64,000 nt of DNA, from assembly GCA_027257055.1 (NCBI GenBank), contig JAPVLO010000180.1, forward strand, positions 1,860,001 to 1,924,000. The letters run 5' to 3'. The notes beneath the pieces were generated by a model. The model was given only the letters and a program-made list of their open reading frames with translations, made no database searches and was not told the DNA's origin. This document shows, in pieces, positions 22,583 to 34,129 of this stretch (its first letter is position 1; the number at the start of each line of letters is the position of its first letter). The translations under genes and the position numbers were made by a program. This stretch comes from Cephalopachus bancanus. Its lineage: Eukaryota > Chordata > Mammalia > Primates > Tarsiidae.

Positions 22583-24194
22583 AGTCTGGCTCTTCCTCTG
22601 AGACCCACGGTGCCGAGTGTCCACGCCCTTCTAGCTTCTGCAGGACTCGTCACTTCTCAGAGACCCGGCTGCTCCCCAGCTCTAAGTGAGAGTCCTTGCT
22701 TCTGCTTCCTGTGGGCCTCATGGCCCCGACCACAGACAGCCACAGCCCCTGGGCCATGCTGGTGCACCAGGCTGTCCTCAGACCATGTCGCCTGCTTTCA
22801 GGCCACCCTCCTCCTCTCAGACCTCACCCCTCACTGTTCAGATGTCCACCGACCCTGGCTGTTATTCCAGGTTGGCCCTACCTTTCCCAGATGGTGACCC
22901 AGGTCTGTCTTGTGTCTCTCTCCTCTTCAGTGGAACTTTCTACATTCTTCAAGGCCCTGTTAGGTGACAGATGGATCGATTCTAGCTAAAGTGCCAATGG
23001 CTAATAGTATCAATGTCTCCCCTGGGTGCAAATTCCACACTGAAGTCCAGGGCTTCATGTTCGTATCTGCAGGAGTGATGCCGCATCCCTGGCGTGGAAT
23101 CCGTGGCACCCCTCCGACCACACTACCCGAGTTGTTTGGCATTCTAGTCTGTTCGACAAGGGTTTTGGAGGGGCTGAGGGCCAGGGCAGGCTGCCTGCTT
23201 TCCTCTGGCTCTGCCTCTGGCTTTGGGCCCTGGTAACCCTCCCATCGTCTAGGTTACCCCAACAAGCCTGTCTGTTAAGTGGATCATGACCTCAGAGCCG
23301 AGTGGGTGAGAGAGCGTGTGCACATACACAAACGCGGGGTCACAGACCCCACCTTGTTCTTTAGCTTCTGCCCTGCTGTGGAGTGGCATCCTCAGGTCCT
23401 GAGGCCTGAGGCCTCTCCCCAGACCGTCTGCTCTGGGAACTTTGGTCTGCCAGCTGTTTTCATCATCCCATCCTAAGGAAGGCACCAGAGACACTCCTAG
23501 GGGTGCAGGATATGCCTGGCCTCCTCAGCTGGGGGGAGAAGGCGTCGGGCCCAGGACCCGGGACTCCCACCTCCCGTTGCTGGGCCTTCTCCAGCACAGT
23601 GATCCGCCATTCATGGGTCCCACAGTCTATGAGCCACCCTGGCCAGTTGGGAGCCCATCCCCCGGCAGGGGCTGCCCTGTGTGGTGGGCTTTACGCAGCA
23701 TGGGGCTGTGGAAAGGGTTCTGCACAAGTTGCATCTTTATAGCCTGCATTTTATCTTCACAGCAGGGAGGAGTCCTCTGGGACAGCCCTGGCCTTCTCAC
23801 TTCTGTGCTGTTTAGAGCTGCCAGCAGAAGCACATGGTACTGTGACCTGCACATGCAGCTTTAGGCATACCCACGCTGCAGCCCATGGACGACACGGGGA
23901 AGGACAAGGCACAGGGCACGGGCCTCAGTGTCTGTGGGTGTGGGTCACGTGGAGGGTGACACAGTGGCAGCAGGAACACACCCTGGACATGACCTCCAGC
24001 AGGGGCTGGAGCCTGAGGAGGGGTCCTGGGGTGGCCAGCCTTGGCCGTCCCCTTCCCCTCAGGCTCCGGCCTGGGTGTGCGGGTCACACTGAGGCTGCGG
24101 GTGAAGTGTCCTCTGGCCTGCTGACCACACCCTGCAGCTGGGTGCAGTGAACGTCCTCAGCACCCTCCTGTGAGGCAGTCACCCTCCAGGCTGG
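22583..24194. other. Unique sequence
   Basis: 1.6 kb with no confident feature. 22800-22960 has an L2-like texture but I could not anchor it. Confidence 0.35.
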
Positions 24195-24588
24195 ATGAGA
24201 CCAGAACGAGCATGCTCAGACCAAGTTCCGTCACTTTAGTTCCCTGGAGTTCACCTTTGGTTCATTATAATACTAAAAATCCCGCCCTGGAGAGAATTGC
24301 AGCCCTTTCTGTAACTGTGACATGTGTGAGTGCGTTCTCACACGGCCCCTGAGGACTGGAAGTCCCCCTCCCCCAAGCCTGCACCCGCCCATGTAAGATG
24401 CTATATGTCCCATGTGCCTTGGACGGCCGAGCACGGTTTCTTCCTGTCCTGCAGCCGCTCCTGCACCGCCTTCCCTGTACATAAGTTCCTGAATAAAGCC
24501 CAGGTCTCATCCACTGACTCCGGGTCGTTTTGGCGGCCTCTTGGACGCAACCCCTTCTCTTTTGGGGTCTCTGGGGTCCGACACAACA
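24195..24588 (+). mobile_element. Solitary ERV class I-like LTR
   Basis: It has the architecture of an ERV1 LTR: 'cattataatactaaaaatcc' in the U3, an AATAAA at 24492-24497 followed by a short R/U5 with 'ttttggggtctctggggtcc', and an end near 'gacacaaca'. No gag, pol or env sequence flanks it, so it is a solo LTR or fragment. The family name is not recognised and the 5' boundary is approximate. Confidence 0.65.
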
Positions 24589-25079
24589 CCAAGGGAGCCT
24601 GGAGACCTGGGAGTCAGCTCCTGGCAAACATCCCGCCTCCGACGCCCACCTGGTGATCACTGCCCTCTCTGGGTCCAGCTCATTGTGGGCCCTACAAGGG
24701 CAGCCTGACGACTTTCCAGGCCTCTGTCCCCATCTGAGGTCACAGGCCACAGGCTGTCATGCATATTCATGTGCACAAATGGCCCGAAAGCCACAGGGAG
24801 TGCGGCTGCCAGAGGCACTTTGCATAGCTCTGGAATCAAAGCCTTGTGCCTCAGAGACAAGCCAGCAGTGGAATTTCTAGCATTTTCTTTATGAGAAGGA
24901 CTGGGCCGCACAAGGGCCAGAGCAAGGCCATAAGGGCGCCCACCCAAAGCTGGTGCTGGGCCTGTGAGGCCAGGGCGCTCCACCATCCCCCGTGGGTACT
25001 CTGGTGGCCCCTGTGGACACCCTGCACCCACCTCGGGGCCAGGTGTAGACTTATGGGTCTGTGGGCTCACTTTGGCTGG
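24589..25079. other. Unique sequence
   Basis: Nothing recognised. Confidence 0.4.
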
Positions 25080-25990
25080 TTATTTTGTTTTAATGCCCCA
25101 AACCAATTTTAAGTAAAATAAAGGAATCCCCTAAATATTCTATACGGAGCTCTCTTCTCCTTCTTAGAGGGACATTTCAAGACTAGTTTCACACAGGTTT
25201 AGCCGAAAGGGAAATTAAACTCTACATTTAAGTGGAGATTATGCACTAAGGAATCCATTAGTTTCAATATTTCTCAGCAGGAGGGCTTAGAGTTATTTAA
25301 ATAAGTTTAGATATTAAACCTAAAGTAGCCATTAAAGCAATGCGGGTTTGTTTGTCTGTTTTTTTATCCCCAGAAATCTTTTTTTTCCAGCTGACTGAGA
25401 AAATCTATCGCTTAACCGATGGAGGATATTTTAATGCATTTAAAAAAAAATTCCAGGGACTTTTAATATAGCACTTCCTTTGCATTTTTAAGTACCATAT
25501 TACAGCGTGCTTATTATAGCCAAGTGTCATCTTTTGGACAGATTAAATTCTCAGCGTCTTCCCTTTCCCGCCCCGCCCGGCAGAATGGCGCTAATATAAA
25601 CACCGACATTAAACCGTATTGGCTATGGAAGAGTCTTTGATTGTCATTGAGATTATTTTAAAAGTTATTTAGGCCCCCTGTTACATCTCTGCAAACCACT
25701 GAGAAAACGTTTCGCTGGGTTTCTCTCTGCGACATTTCTTTGGGGATTCATAAATATTGATTGTACCGTAAAAAATTGATGGAATCTTGAAACAGACTGC
25801 AGTCGAGGCAGCTGGGGAATTTACTCAATTTTTCTCAATCGCTGCAGTCTATAAAAAGAGGAGATTTTGCAAATTGTTTCTCACCTTGTCTTTTTAGTAT
25901 TTAATAGCTCTCGATTCTACAGCCTTCTGAACCGCTCGCCGGGCATGTTTTCTATCAAAATGAAATCAGACCTATTCAACAGGAATTAAA
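25080..25990. promoter_or_regulatory. Large enhancer-like island 5 (0.9 kb)
   Basis: This is the longest block of this kind in the window. It is strongly AT-rich, has no repeat, and has sharp edges against GC-rich DNA. It is packed with homeodomain, POU-like and SOX-like words ('cctttgcatttttaag', 'tttgattgtcattgag', 'gttatttaaataag', 'cttttaatatagcac'). A 9-bp inverted pair agactgcag (25794-25802) / ctgcagtct (25842-25850) is followed at once by a TATA-box sequence TATAAAAAG at 25850-25858. It fits a highly conserved developmental enhancer, perhaps transcribed. Conservation is inferred, not shown. Confidence 0.6.
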
Positions 25991-26190
25991 AGGTGGAGCA
26001 GGTTGCGGACGGGTTAAGCTCTGCCCGCTCGCCACCCTCTCTCTCCTCCCATCTTCTCTCTGCTCCCAGCATCCTGCTGTTGGGATCATATAATTCCCCA
26101 CTGTCCCACAGATGTTCATGGATGCCCTGGCGCACCCCCTCCTATATCCCAGGGCCACCACGGAGGTAAGGTCAAGGGAAGACATGCCAA

Positions 26191-26470
26191 GGCCGGACGC
26201 AGTGGTGGCTCATGCCTGTCATCCCAGCACTTTGGGAGGATCACTTGAGCCCAGGAGTTCGAGACCAACGCGGGCAACACAGGGAGACCTTGTCTCTACA
26301 AAAAGATAAAAAATATTACCCAGGTGCACACCTATCATCTCAGCAATTCGGGAGGCTGAGGTGGAAGGATCTCCTGAGCTCAGGAGGCTGAGGCTATGGG
26401 TGAGCCATGATCACGTTATTGCACCCTAGTCTGGGCAGCAGAGTGAGACCCTGACCCCCCCAAAAAGAAA
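26191..26470 (+). mobile_element. AluJ-like element
   Basis: An older dimeric Alu ('ggccggacgcagtggtggc', 'cagcactttgggaggatcac', 'ggctatgggtgagccatgat'), with a small internal deletion in the left arm. The target duplication is approximately aagacatgcc / aagacatgtc. Confidence 0.9.
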
Positions 26471-26494
26471 AGACATGTCGACATCGGGGCCACT

Positions 26495-26882
26495 TATTTT
26501 TTTTTAAGTGCTTGTGCATATTTGCACGTATTCACGGGGTACAAGTGCAGTTCTGCTGCATTGACGTGCGGGCTGAGACGAGGCCAGGGCCTCCAGAGCC
26601 TTCCTTGCGGGGCAGCAGCCCCGGCACCCACCAGGGAGCCTTGACTCCATTGCGCTCAGTCCCTGTGTCCATCATCCCCAGGGCATGCCGGGGTCCACAC
26701 GCGGTTTAGCTCCCACTTACAGACAAGAGATGCAGGGTTCGCCTTTCTGCGTCTGGGCTGTTTCATTTAGGATAGTGGCCTCCAGCGCCCCCCATGTTAA
26801 GGCAGAAGACATGTCACTCTTTTTGACAACCGAGTAGTATTCCACCGTGTATAGGTTCCACACTTTGTTTCTTCAACCCTCT
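26495..26882 (-). mobile_element. L1 3' end fragment
   Basis: The antisense of the L1 ORF2 end and 3' region: 'ttaggatagtggcctccag', 'ccatgttaaggcagaagac' and 'gagtagtattccaccgtgt' on the plus strand match the well-known antisense order. Confidence 0.8.
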
Positions 26883-26884
26883 AG

Positions 26885-27138
26885 GCAATGTGTGAAGCAC
26901 GCTCCCATCAAGGGACTCCCTGCACCCCCTTGTTTACACGACCAGTCCTTAGTCATCCTGGCATTCAAGGCCCCTTGCCTACCACCTGACTCTGAGCTAC
27001 CTCTTCCGCCGTGTTCTCACGATCCTCCTTCTGAAACTCTAGTTTCTTTGTCCACGAGTCCCTCAAACCTGCATCCTGCATTCTTCACACAACGTTTGCT
27101 CAGATGCCTCCATCATGTCCGGAACATTCTCCTTGCCA
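26885..27138 (+). repeat. L2 fragment
   Basis: 'Ctggcattcaaggccccttg', 'cctaccacctgactctgagc' and 'gccgtgttctcacgatcctcc' resemble the L2 ORF2 3' region (…aaggcccttcatgatctggcccc…). Confidence 0.55.
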
Positions 27139-27142
27139 TCTC

Positions 27143-27500
27143 CTTCTGTGATGGCAGAATAAGAACCCCCGCCGCCAGGTGCCTGTGCTCTAATTCCCAG
27201 ATCCCATGAACATGTGAGGTTATGCGGTGAAGCGTGACGGCTGCCAGTCAGCGGATCTCGAGATGGGGAGCTCAGCCTGCACTCTGGGCCCAAGGGGATT
27301 ACACGGCTCTTCCTAATGGTGGAGGGAGCTGGAAGTGTCGGTCCAAGGGATGGCAGCACGAGAAGGAACTGGCCCAGCCTTGCTGTCTGAAGGGTGAGCC
27401 GTGCGCCAGGGAGAGCAGGGGGCCTTTGGGAGCTGGAAGAAAGGAAGGACGGCCGGGGACGGCTTCTCGCTAGAGTCTCCCGAGGGACCTTCCCCATGAG
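27143..27500 (+). mobile_element. MaLR/MLT1-like LTR
   Basis: 'Gatggcagaataagaacccc', 'cccatgaacatgtgaggtta', 'gatctcgagatggggagctc', 'gctggaagaaaggaaggacg' and 'ctagagtctcccgagggacc' follow the order of a MaLR-type LTR. Boundaries are approximate. Confidence 0.65.
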
Positions 27501-28264
27501 ACCCGTGCAGGGCCTCCAGGCCAAGGGCTGGGAGGGGGAACAGGGCTGTTGCAGCGGTGAGTGTGCGTCGCCACATCTGGGCCAGGCTGAAGGCCATCGC
27601 CCTTAGTCCCGGGGCAAAGTTCCTTTGGCCACCCTGGGAGAGGTTCAGAGTTTCCAGGCAGTAGGACCTGGTCACAAGAGGGGAGCCTTGCCAGCTCCGG
27701 GGCCGCAGAGACCCTGAGGCTGAGAGCGGGAAGCCCTGTATCAACTGGGGCCAAGGCTGCAATGTCTCAGTGAAGGCAGAGCATGCGACATTGAGCTTAT
27801 CGATCCTGATTTGATTATCTATGGAACCAAGGGAGCTCCTTTTTGTCTTGGTCACCTAATGACTCTTCTCTTGCGTAATGAGGAAACTGAGGTCCAGGGA
27901 CTTCCCTAAGATCATTAAGTGGCCAATCTGTGAATTGCACGTGGCACTGGAAGGGCCGGAAAATGGCCACATGCCCTGGCTTCTCTGTGGAGGGCGTGTC
28001 TGTGGCCTCGGGGCCCCCCCGTGGATGGCCACTGTTCCTGAGGACAGCCCCCACTGCACTCTGCAAGACACAACGCAACAAAGAGCCACCACAGGGTGAC
28101 GCGGCGGGGGGGTGGGGGCATGCGCTCTGAACTTTCAGAACTTGCTTGCAAGGTTTTTTGGTGTGCGGGAAGGTCCATCTTCTTTTCTGAGAGGGAGTTG
28201 AGATTCTCAAAGGGGTTCACGCACCAGAAGTTAGATCAAGGTCCGGGTCCTCTCTGAGGCTGGC
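27501..28264. other. Unique sequence with a MIR core
   Basis: 27868-27945 ('aatgaggaaactgaggtccag', 'cttccctaagatcattaagtg' in pieces) is MIR. The rest is unrecognised. Confidence 0.45.
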
Positions 28265-28506
28265 GAAGACGAAGGAAGAGGAACAGGAGGAAGGAGCACG
28301 AGAAAGGAAGAAGAGGAGGAAGAGGAGGAAGGAAGAAGAGAAAGAGGAAGAAGAACAGGAGGAAGGAGCAGAAGGAGCAGGAGGAGGAGAAACTGGAGGA
28401 AGGAGGAAGAGGAAAGGCAGGAGGAGCAAGAAAAAGGAGAAGGAGAAATGAGGGGGGGAAGAGAAGGAAAGAGCAGAAGGAGGAGGAGGAGAGGGAGGAG
28501 GGGAGG
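28265..28506 (+). repeat. GGA/GAA-rich purine tract
   Basis: About 240 bases of almost pure purine on the plus strand, built from gaggaag, gaagaag and gaggagg. Minus-strand frames are serine- and phenylalanine-rich and spurious. It can form triplex or slipped structures. Confidence 0.95.
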
Positions 28507-29380
28507 AAAATTCCTGACTCATCTGGGTATAACGACACCTGGAAAAAAGTTTCATTCATTCAACATGGACTCTGTGGGCAAGACTCTGGGATGAGGAGGG
28601 GAAGCTGGGGGTGGAAGAGGAGGGAGACCCCGCCTCCCAGATGAAGCCTCCCAGCTTGCCTGACCTTGCTCAAGGACCCTCTGCCCTGGAGCCACTGCTC
28701 CCCTCTCAGAGTGCCACATGCCGGTGTCCCCGCGCTCTGTGCAGAGCCTAACCCCGGGAGCTCGGGGCTGATGGGAGGGGCCGTCCATGGAGGGCTTGAG
28801 GGCCAGCTGCCAAGGGGCTTGTGGCCAGGGAGAGGCGGGTCTGAGGGTGTGGGGGAGGGCGGCTGTGTGCAGGTGGCCTCGCAGTGGGGTCAGGCTAGTA
28901 GGGGAGAGGAAGGGAGGCTGGAGAAGGATGCTCCGGGCAGGAGAATGGTGGGCCCAGAGTGTGCCCTGAAGCTGGCGAGCATGGGCAGGGTGAAGCGGGG
29001 GCCCTGGGCCCTGGATTGTCCTCATCAGCGGCCTCCCAGGTGGGCCCAGGTGTGGCCGCCTCTGCCCTCGGTCCTGCTCCCTGGCTCCTAGCCCCAACCC
29101 TGACCTCCACTCTCACCAAGTAGAAGCCGTGGCACCGCTAAGCTGTTCCAGGACTAATGTTGGCCTCTGAGCCCCAGAACAGGAGAACGGAGGGCAGGGA
29201 CCCTCCCCTCTGCACCCCATGCTGCAGCACCCAGCGCTGGCTAGGGATTTGCTTAGAGAGGCCGTGGCCCCAGGAACCTAAGACCTCGGCATTTTCCAGG
29301 CCCCCCATAGCCCCCGTGCAAAGCCTCCCTCTCAGGCACCGCGGGTTGCAGCGCAGCTCACCTGGCATCCCCTCTCTCTG
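28507..29380. other. GC-rich unique sequence
   Basis: Chance frames of 140-180 codons on both strands, with no domain recognised. Confidence 0.4.
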
Positions 29381-29381
29381 G

Positions 29382-29434
29382 ACTCTCAGCCCCCTGCAGA
29401 CCTGCGACACCTCTGCAGATGGCATCTGTTTCTG
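29382..29434 (+). repeat. Copy A of a dispersed ~52-bp pair
   Basis: 'Actctcagccccctgcagac', 'ctgcgacacctctgcag' and 'atggcatctgtttct' recur with about four differences at 32895-32946. The family is not recognised. Confidence 0.75.
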
Positions 29435-30023
29435 CCTCAAGCCGCCGTGTCCCACCAGGAAGCCGGATGGCCTTCTGCGTTGCTGCTGGGAAGAGCACGG
29501 CCCTTGAGGGATGGGGCTGACAGACCGCCCCTGTCTTGGCACCTGTTGCTTCTGTGAGACTTTGGCTCCAGCCTCATGGTGGCTCTCAAGGGCCATGTGT
29601 ATTTTGTTCCATGCTGCTCTGGGGACTTCTGTGCCTGGCACTCCCCAGGGGCGCCTGGCCCCTCTCTGTGCTGGCCGTCCTCTGGCCTTCAGTGCCGTCT
29701 TCTGATCTACACCCGGGCTCTCGGCCCCCACGGCCTCTGCCGGCCTCCCCTTGCCCCTGCCCCAGCCTCCCTGCCTCAAGGCCTGCCCTCCCCATCCCTG
29801 CCTCCATGCTCGGGGCCCAGCGCGCTTGCTAACACCGCATTGACCACGGCTCTCCTCTGCCAGAGATAGTCAGTGCTCTCCTGTCTCCCCCAGAGTGAGC
29901 TCGCGCCCGGCGGCTGAGTCCTCCATGTGAGATCTGCACACCTGGAGTCCGATTTGTCAGGTCTGAGGCCCTTAGCCCTGCACGCTGAGGACGCAGTGTA
30001 TCTAAGTTTTCCCAGGTCCATAC
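29435..30023. other. Unique sequence
   Basis: GC- and CT-rich. Nothing recognised. Confidence 0.4.
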
Positions 30024-31518
30024 GCACTCACACACACTTACTCACACACACTCACACTCACACATGCTCCCTCACACACGCTCACTCTCGCATATCCTCT
30101 CACTCACACACTCACACACATTCCCACTCATGCACCCACACTCACATACACACTCACTCTTACAAGCTCACTCTCACTCACACACTCACTCACACTCACT
30201 CACACTCACATGCACACTCACAACTCATATACTCACACCCCCTCACACATACTCATTCACGCACTCATTCACTCACAGTCACTCGCATGCACACTCATAC
30301 ATATGCTCACACATACTCTCACACACTCACACGTGCACACACATTCACTCACACTCACTCACACACTCACACACTCACACACTCACACACAGTCACTCAC
30401 ACGGTCACTCATATACATGCATTCACACTCACACACACATTCACACACTCATTCATTCAGTCACTCACACTCACACACACTCACACACTCGCTCTCACTC
30501 ACACACACTCAAACACACACACACGCATGCACTCCACACTACTCAACACACACTAATACACTCACACACACATATACATGCACACTCACAAACTCTCACA
30601 CACACACATCTGCACATTCATTCACTCACAGCCACTCATTTGCACACACACTCACACACATTTACACACATGCTCACTCTCACACACTCTCGCACATACT
30701 CTCACCCACACACACGCACACACACTCTAACACATCTGCACACTCTCTCACACACTCACACTCTCTCACACACTCAAACTCACAACTTACACTCACTCGC
30801 ACACTCACTCACACATCTGCACACCTATTCACTCACACACATGGTCACTCACACACGCTCACTCAAACATACTCTCACTCACACACACCCACACACACAC
30901 TGGCTCACACAAACTCACACATGCATGCTCACTCACATGATCGCACCCACACTTGCACTGACATGCACACTCACACACACTCATAATCACACAAACACAC
31001 ACACTCACACACTCACCCCCACACAATGATGCACAGCAACACACTCACACACTGACACTCACTCACACATTCACACACTCACTCACACATGTTCACTCAC
31101 ATGCTCACCCATGCACACATTCATACTCACACACTCAACATATACATGCTCACACACATGTTCACTCATATGCTCACACTCACATACACCTACCCACTCA
31201 CTCATACACTCACACTCGCACACCCATACACACACTCACTCATACACTCATTCACTCACATACACCCAGACACACTCACACACACCCACATACTCACACA
31301 CACTCTCACACACACACTCTCACACACACCCACACACAATCACCCACGCACTTCCACACACTCCACACTCACACACACCCTCTCACACACACTCACACTC
31401 TGTCACACCCACACTCGCACACATTCACACCCACACACCTTCTCACTTCCCCCACACGATCACACATACCCACACCCTCTCACACACATTCTCACACTCC
31501 CACACTCACACACACTCC
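30024..31518 (+). repeat. 1.5-kb CA/CTCA array
   Basis: A very long degenerate array of cacactcacaca-type units on the plus strand, almost free of G. Because the repeat is short and variable, all three plus frames stay open for up to about 320 codons and give His/Thr/Ser peptides. These frames are artefacts. The array is far longer than an ordinary dinucleotide microsatellite. Confidence 0.98.
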
Positions 31519-31744
31519 AAGGGGCTCCTCTCCCATGGGCCTGGGTCCCCGCTGCTACTTCTAGGAAGCTCCCTCATCCTCCCGTCTGACAGCCACACTT
31601 TCCCTTCTGCCTGGCTCCGTGGCCCTCGCCCCAGAAACTGCCCCCTTGCCTGTGTCTCCCACCCGTCTCCGTGTCTGCCCCCGGCACCCCCTGCATGTCC
31701 CCATCACTACCCTGGCCACACACAACCCTCCTGAAGTTCTGCCT
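31519..31744. other. Unique sequence
   Basis: Nothing recognised. Confidence 0.4.
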
Positions 31745-31862
31745 CCCTTCCAGAACGCAAGTTCTTTGAGCGATTGTGTCTACCGCATCACACAGCCTGA
31801 GTGCCTGACACTGGGCCTGGGTCACAGATGTTCCTTGATGGATGTTTACATGACGGTGAATC
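31745..31862 (+). repeat. L2 3' end
   Basis: 'Cagaacgcaagttctttgag', 'tgagtgcctgacactggg' and 'ttccttgatggatg' match the L2 3' terminus (…gtaagctccttgaggg…cagtgcctggcac…). Confidence 0.65.
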
Positions 31863-32205
31863 TGCATAAGAACGACCTCAGTTTTGCATCCTGCCGATAA
31901 CGGCAGTCCTGTGTCAGGGGCTCCCCACACTAGCAGCAGGAGAGGCCCCCACATCTCCCCTGAAGCCGCCTCTGCCTGGCTCGGCCCACACTGTCGCTCT
32001 TCTTCCCCTCTGAACTCTTCTGCCAGCCAGGACCCTTAACACATAATCGAGGCTTTGATCATACGAGAACTTCTATTGTTCTCTACTTGTAACAGGGGCA
32101 GGAAAAATAAATCGGCTAAGTGTTTTCTATGGCATTTTCACCAGTTTTGTTCGATATCATGGCCTTCCTGATGGATGGCATAGAAGCTGCTCAGTAGAAA
32201 AAGCT
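31863..32205. other. Unique sequence
   Basis: A short AT-rich part lies at 32030-32200 ('gaggctttgatcatacgag', 'aaataaatcggctaagtg'). No repeat is recognised; it could be a small regulatory block. Confidence 0.35.
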
Positions 32206-32583
32206 GTTTTTTGTTTGTTTTGAGTTGGGGTCTCACTCTGTCACCCAGCCTGGAGTGCAGTGGCACAATCATGGCTCACTGCAGCCTTGACCTCCCGGGC
32301 TCAGGCAATCTTCCCACCTCAGCCTTCCAATAGCTGGGACTACAACGCCCACCAGCATACACAGCTAATTTTTTTTTTTGAAAGTAGGATGTATTGAGAG
32401 GACAGAAAAGCTCCCACGTGGGAGGGACCCGAAGGGATTGCCCCTGGTTAGTTTTTAAATTTTTTTTGTACTGATGAGATTGGGCTATATTGCCCAGGCT
32501 CGTCTCAAACTGGGCTCAAGCCACCTTCCGACTTTGGTCTCCCAAAGTGCTGGAATTGCAGGCGTGAGCCATCACACCTGGCC
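32206..32583 (-). mobile_element. AluJ-like element carrying a small insertion
   Basis: An older antisense Alu ('tcaccagcctggagtgcag'-like, 'gcagccttgacctcccgg', 'cccaaagtgctggaattgc'), flanked by agaaaaagctg / agaaaagacag as a diverged target duplication. It is about 80 bp longer than a normal Alu because of an insert in the central A-rich linker (32371-32450). Confidence 0.9.
32371..32450 (-). mobile_element. Short retroposed 3' end inside an Alu
   Basis: Read on the minus strand, about 67 bases end 'cctctcaatacatcctactttc' (in pieces) and run into a pure A-tract. A caatac/aataaa-like polyadenylation signal lies about 13 bases before the tail. The flanks gctaattttt and gttagttttt look like a target duplication at an L1-type TT/AAAA site. 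This fits a severely 5'-truncated retrocopy of some transcript's 3' end, possibly an ERV R region. The source is not identified. Confidence 0.6.
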
Positions 32584-32894
32584 AGAAAAGACAGTTTTGA
32601 TTAAATATTATCTTCTGGTCAGTCGTCTGGCCGGGGAGATCTAGAGTGGTCGAGACCCACACCTCCCTGGGGAGGGGCCTGGGGGCAAGGACTAAACATC
32701 GGTAGAGCCAATGAGATAGAAGGCAGAATCGAGAGCACGTGCAGAAAAGCAGCAGGCCAGCCAGCACCAGGACCGGGCGGGACAGGATGTGGTGCTGGCT
32801 CAGAGTCGAGCAGCGGGGCTCAGCCCTGCTGGCCAGTAGCAGGCCTGGATGCACAGCGGGGCCTGGCCTTCAGTGGAGCCATCTGGGTGTCTAC
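32584..32894. other. Unique sequence
   Basis: Nothing recognised. Confidence 0.4.
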
Positions 32895-32946
32895 ACTCTC
32901 AGCCCCCTGCAGGCCTGCGACATCTCTGGGGATGGCATCTGTTTCT
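32895..32946 (+). repeat. Copy B of a dispersed ~52-bp pair
   Basis: Partner of 29382-29434 in the same orientation, about 3.5 kb away and across the CA array. Confidence 0.75.
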
Positions 32947-33590
32947 CCAGCCCCGGGAGTCAGAGGCCAGGCTGTCAAGGGGGCACTGATGCCCATTGCT
33001 GGCCAGAAGCGCGCAGTCAGGAGAGGGACCTCACGTCACGGCTCAAGGGGCCAAATGTCGTGACTGGACATCACAAGGGGACAGGGTGGGGTGTGGCCAG
33101 ACTCCTGGGAAGTCATGGGGGTGTGAGGGAGAGGAAGGTGAATGCTGCATTTGGGGCTCAGGCCAGGGATCGGGAGGATTGTCAGATGACCAGGTCCAGG
33201 GAAGTCACAGAAACCAAACGGGCTAGTTGGTGGGACCGTGGGCCTGGGCCAGGCGCTGAGCTCTCGCGCCGGGGCAGTGCTACCTCCTGCCCAGAGCTCC
33301 TCACTTACCTCTGGAGTGGCAGGGACAGCCCTGTGGCTCTGCGGGGCCTCCTCCCAGATAGTAGCAAGCAGTCTGCAGCAAGTGGCACCTGAATGGGGAG
33401 GTGGAGCCCACCGACCTGCCTGTCTGTGGCTGGGAACACCCTCGTGCGGTCTCCTCACAAGTCCGTAGTTCCTGCTACCGGAGCTTCAGGTCTTGGTGGG
33501 CGCCATCTGCACATCTGACCGGTTTGCTAATTCCTAGCCTCTGCTTGGAAAGCTTCCAGCTCATTTTCATGCTACGCTGCACAGTTCTGC
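32947..33590. other. Unique sequence
   Basis: GC-rich. Nothing recognised. Confidence 0.4.
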
Positions 33591-33690
33591 CTTCTTAATG
33601 TAGTTTTAAAGTTGTATTAGGCAAACAATGGGTATAAAATGAAATTAATTATTGGACACTGCATGCTGTCTAGTTTTAAGGCTCCCATCT
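33591..33690. promoter_or_regulatory. Small AT-rich block, possible regulatory element
   Basis: 'Ttaaagttgtattaggcaa', 'acaatgggtataaaatgaaa' and 'ttaattattggacactgc' stand out from GC-rich flanks, with no repeat signature. Weak evidence. Confidence 0.3.
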
Positions 33691-34129
33691 TGCCAGTATT
33701 TCTTCCGAGGACAACAAGGCGTGGAGTGCCAGGCGTGTGACTGGCCTCCAGAGCGTCCTGCGGAGGAGGAAAAGGAAGAGAAGTAAGAACACGCAAGGGG
33801 GATGGCTGGTGGAGAGAGCCGAGCGCTTCACTGTGGGGAGAGGGCTTTTGATCCAGTTTCTTGGGTTCACTAAATGATCTGACAGCCAAGAGGAAGAGGA
33901 CTGACTTCAGGAAAAAACCCAGATGAATTAGGAAATACTCTGTCTCAAGATTCTTGGGCTTGTTCCTGCTGAAACTGCCTTCCAGGACAGGCAGGGCCTG
34001 GGTTCTTGTCATGTGCTCCCCGCCCACTTTCAGGCTCATTCCCAACCCACTTTCGGCCTTATTCTTGGGTCTTCTTTGTTGATTGAGTGGTTCCTGTGTG
34101 CCCCTTGGAAAGACAGGCCAATCCCTGCT
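33691..34129. other. Unique sequence
   Basis: Nothing recognised. Confidence 0.35.

Noticed and set aside
24195..24588. Possible gene 3' end with AATAAA
   Set aside because: The AATAAA sits in an LTR-like context with a U5-like end, so a solo LTR explains it better than a host gene's last exon.
30064..31734. Long plus-strand open frames (up to 321 codons) rich in His, Thr and Ser
   Set aside because: They are read-through of the CACTCA array. Several frames are open at once and composition is dictated by the repeat.
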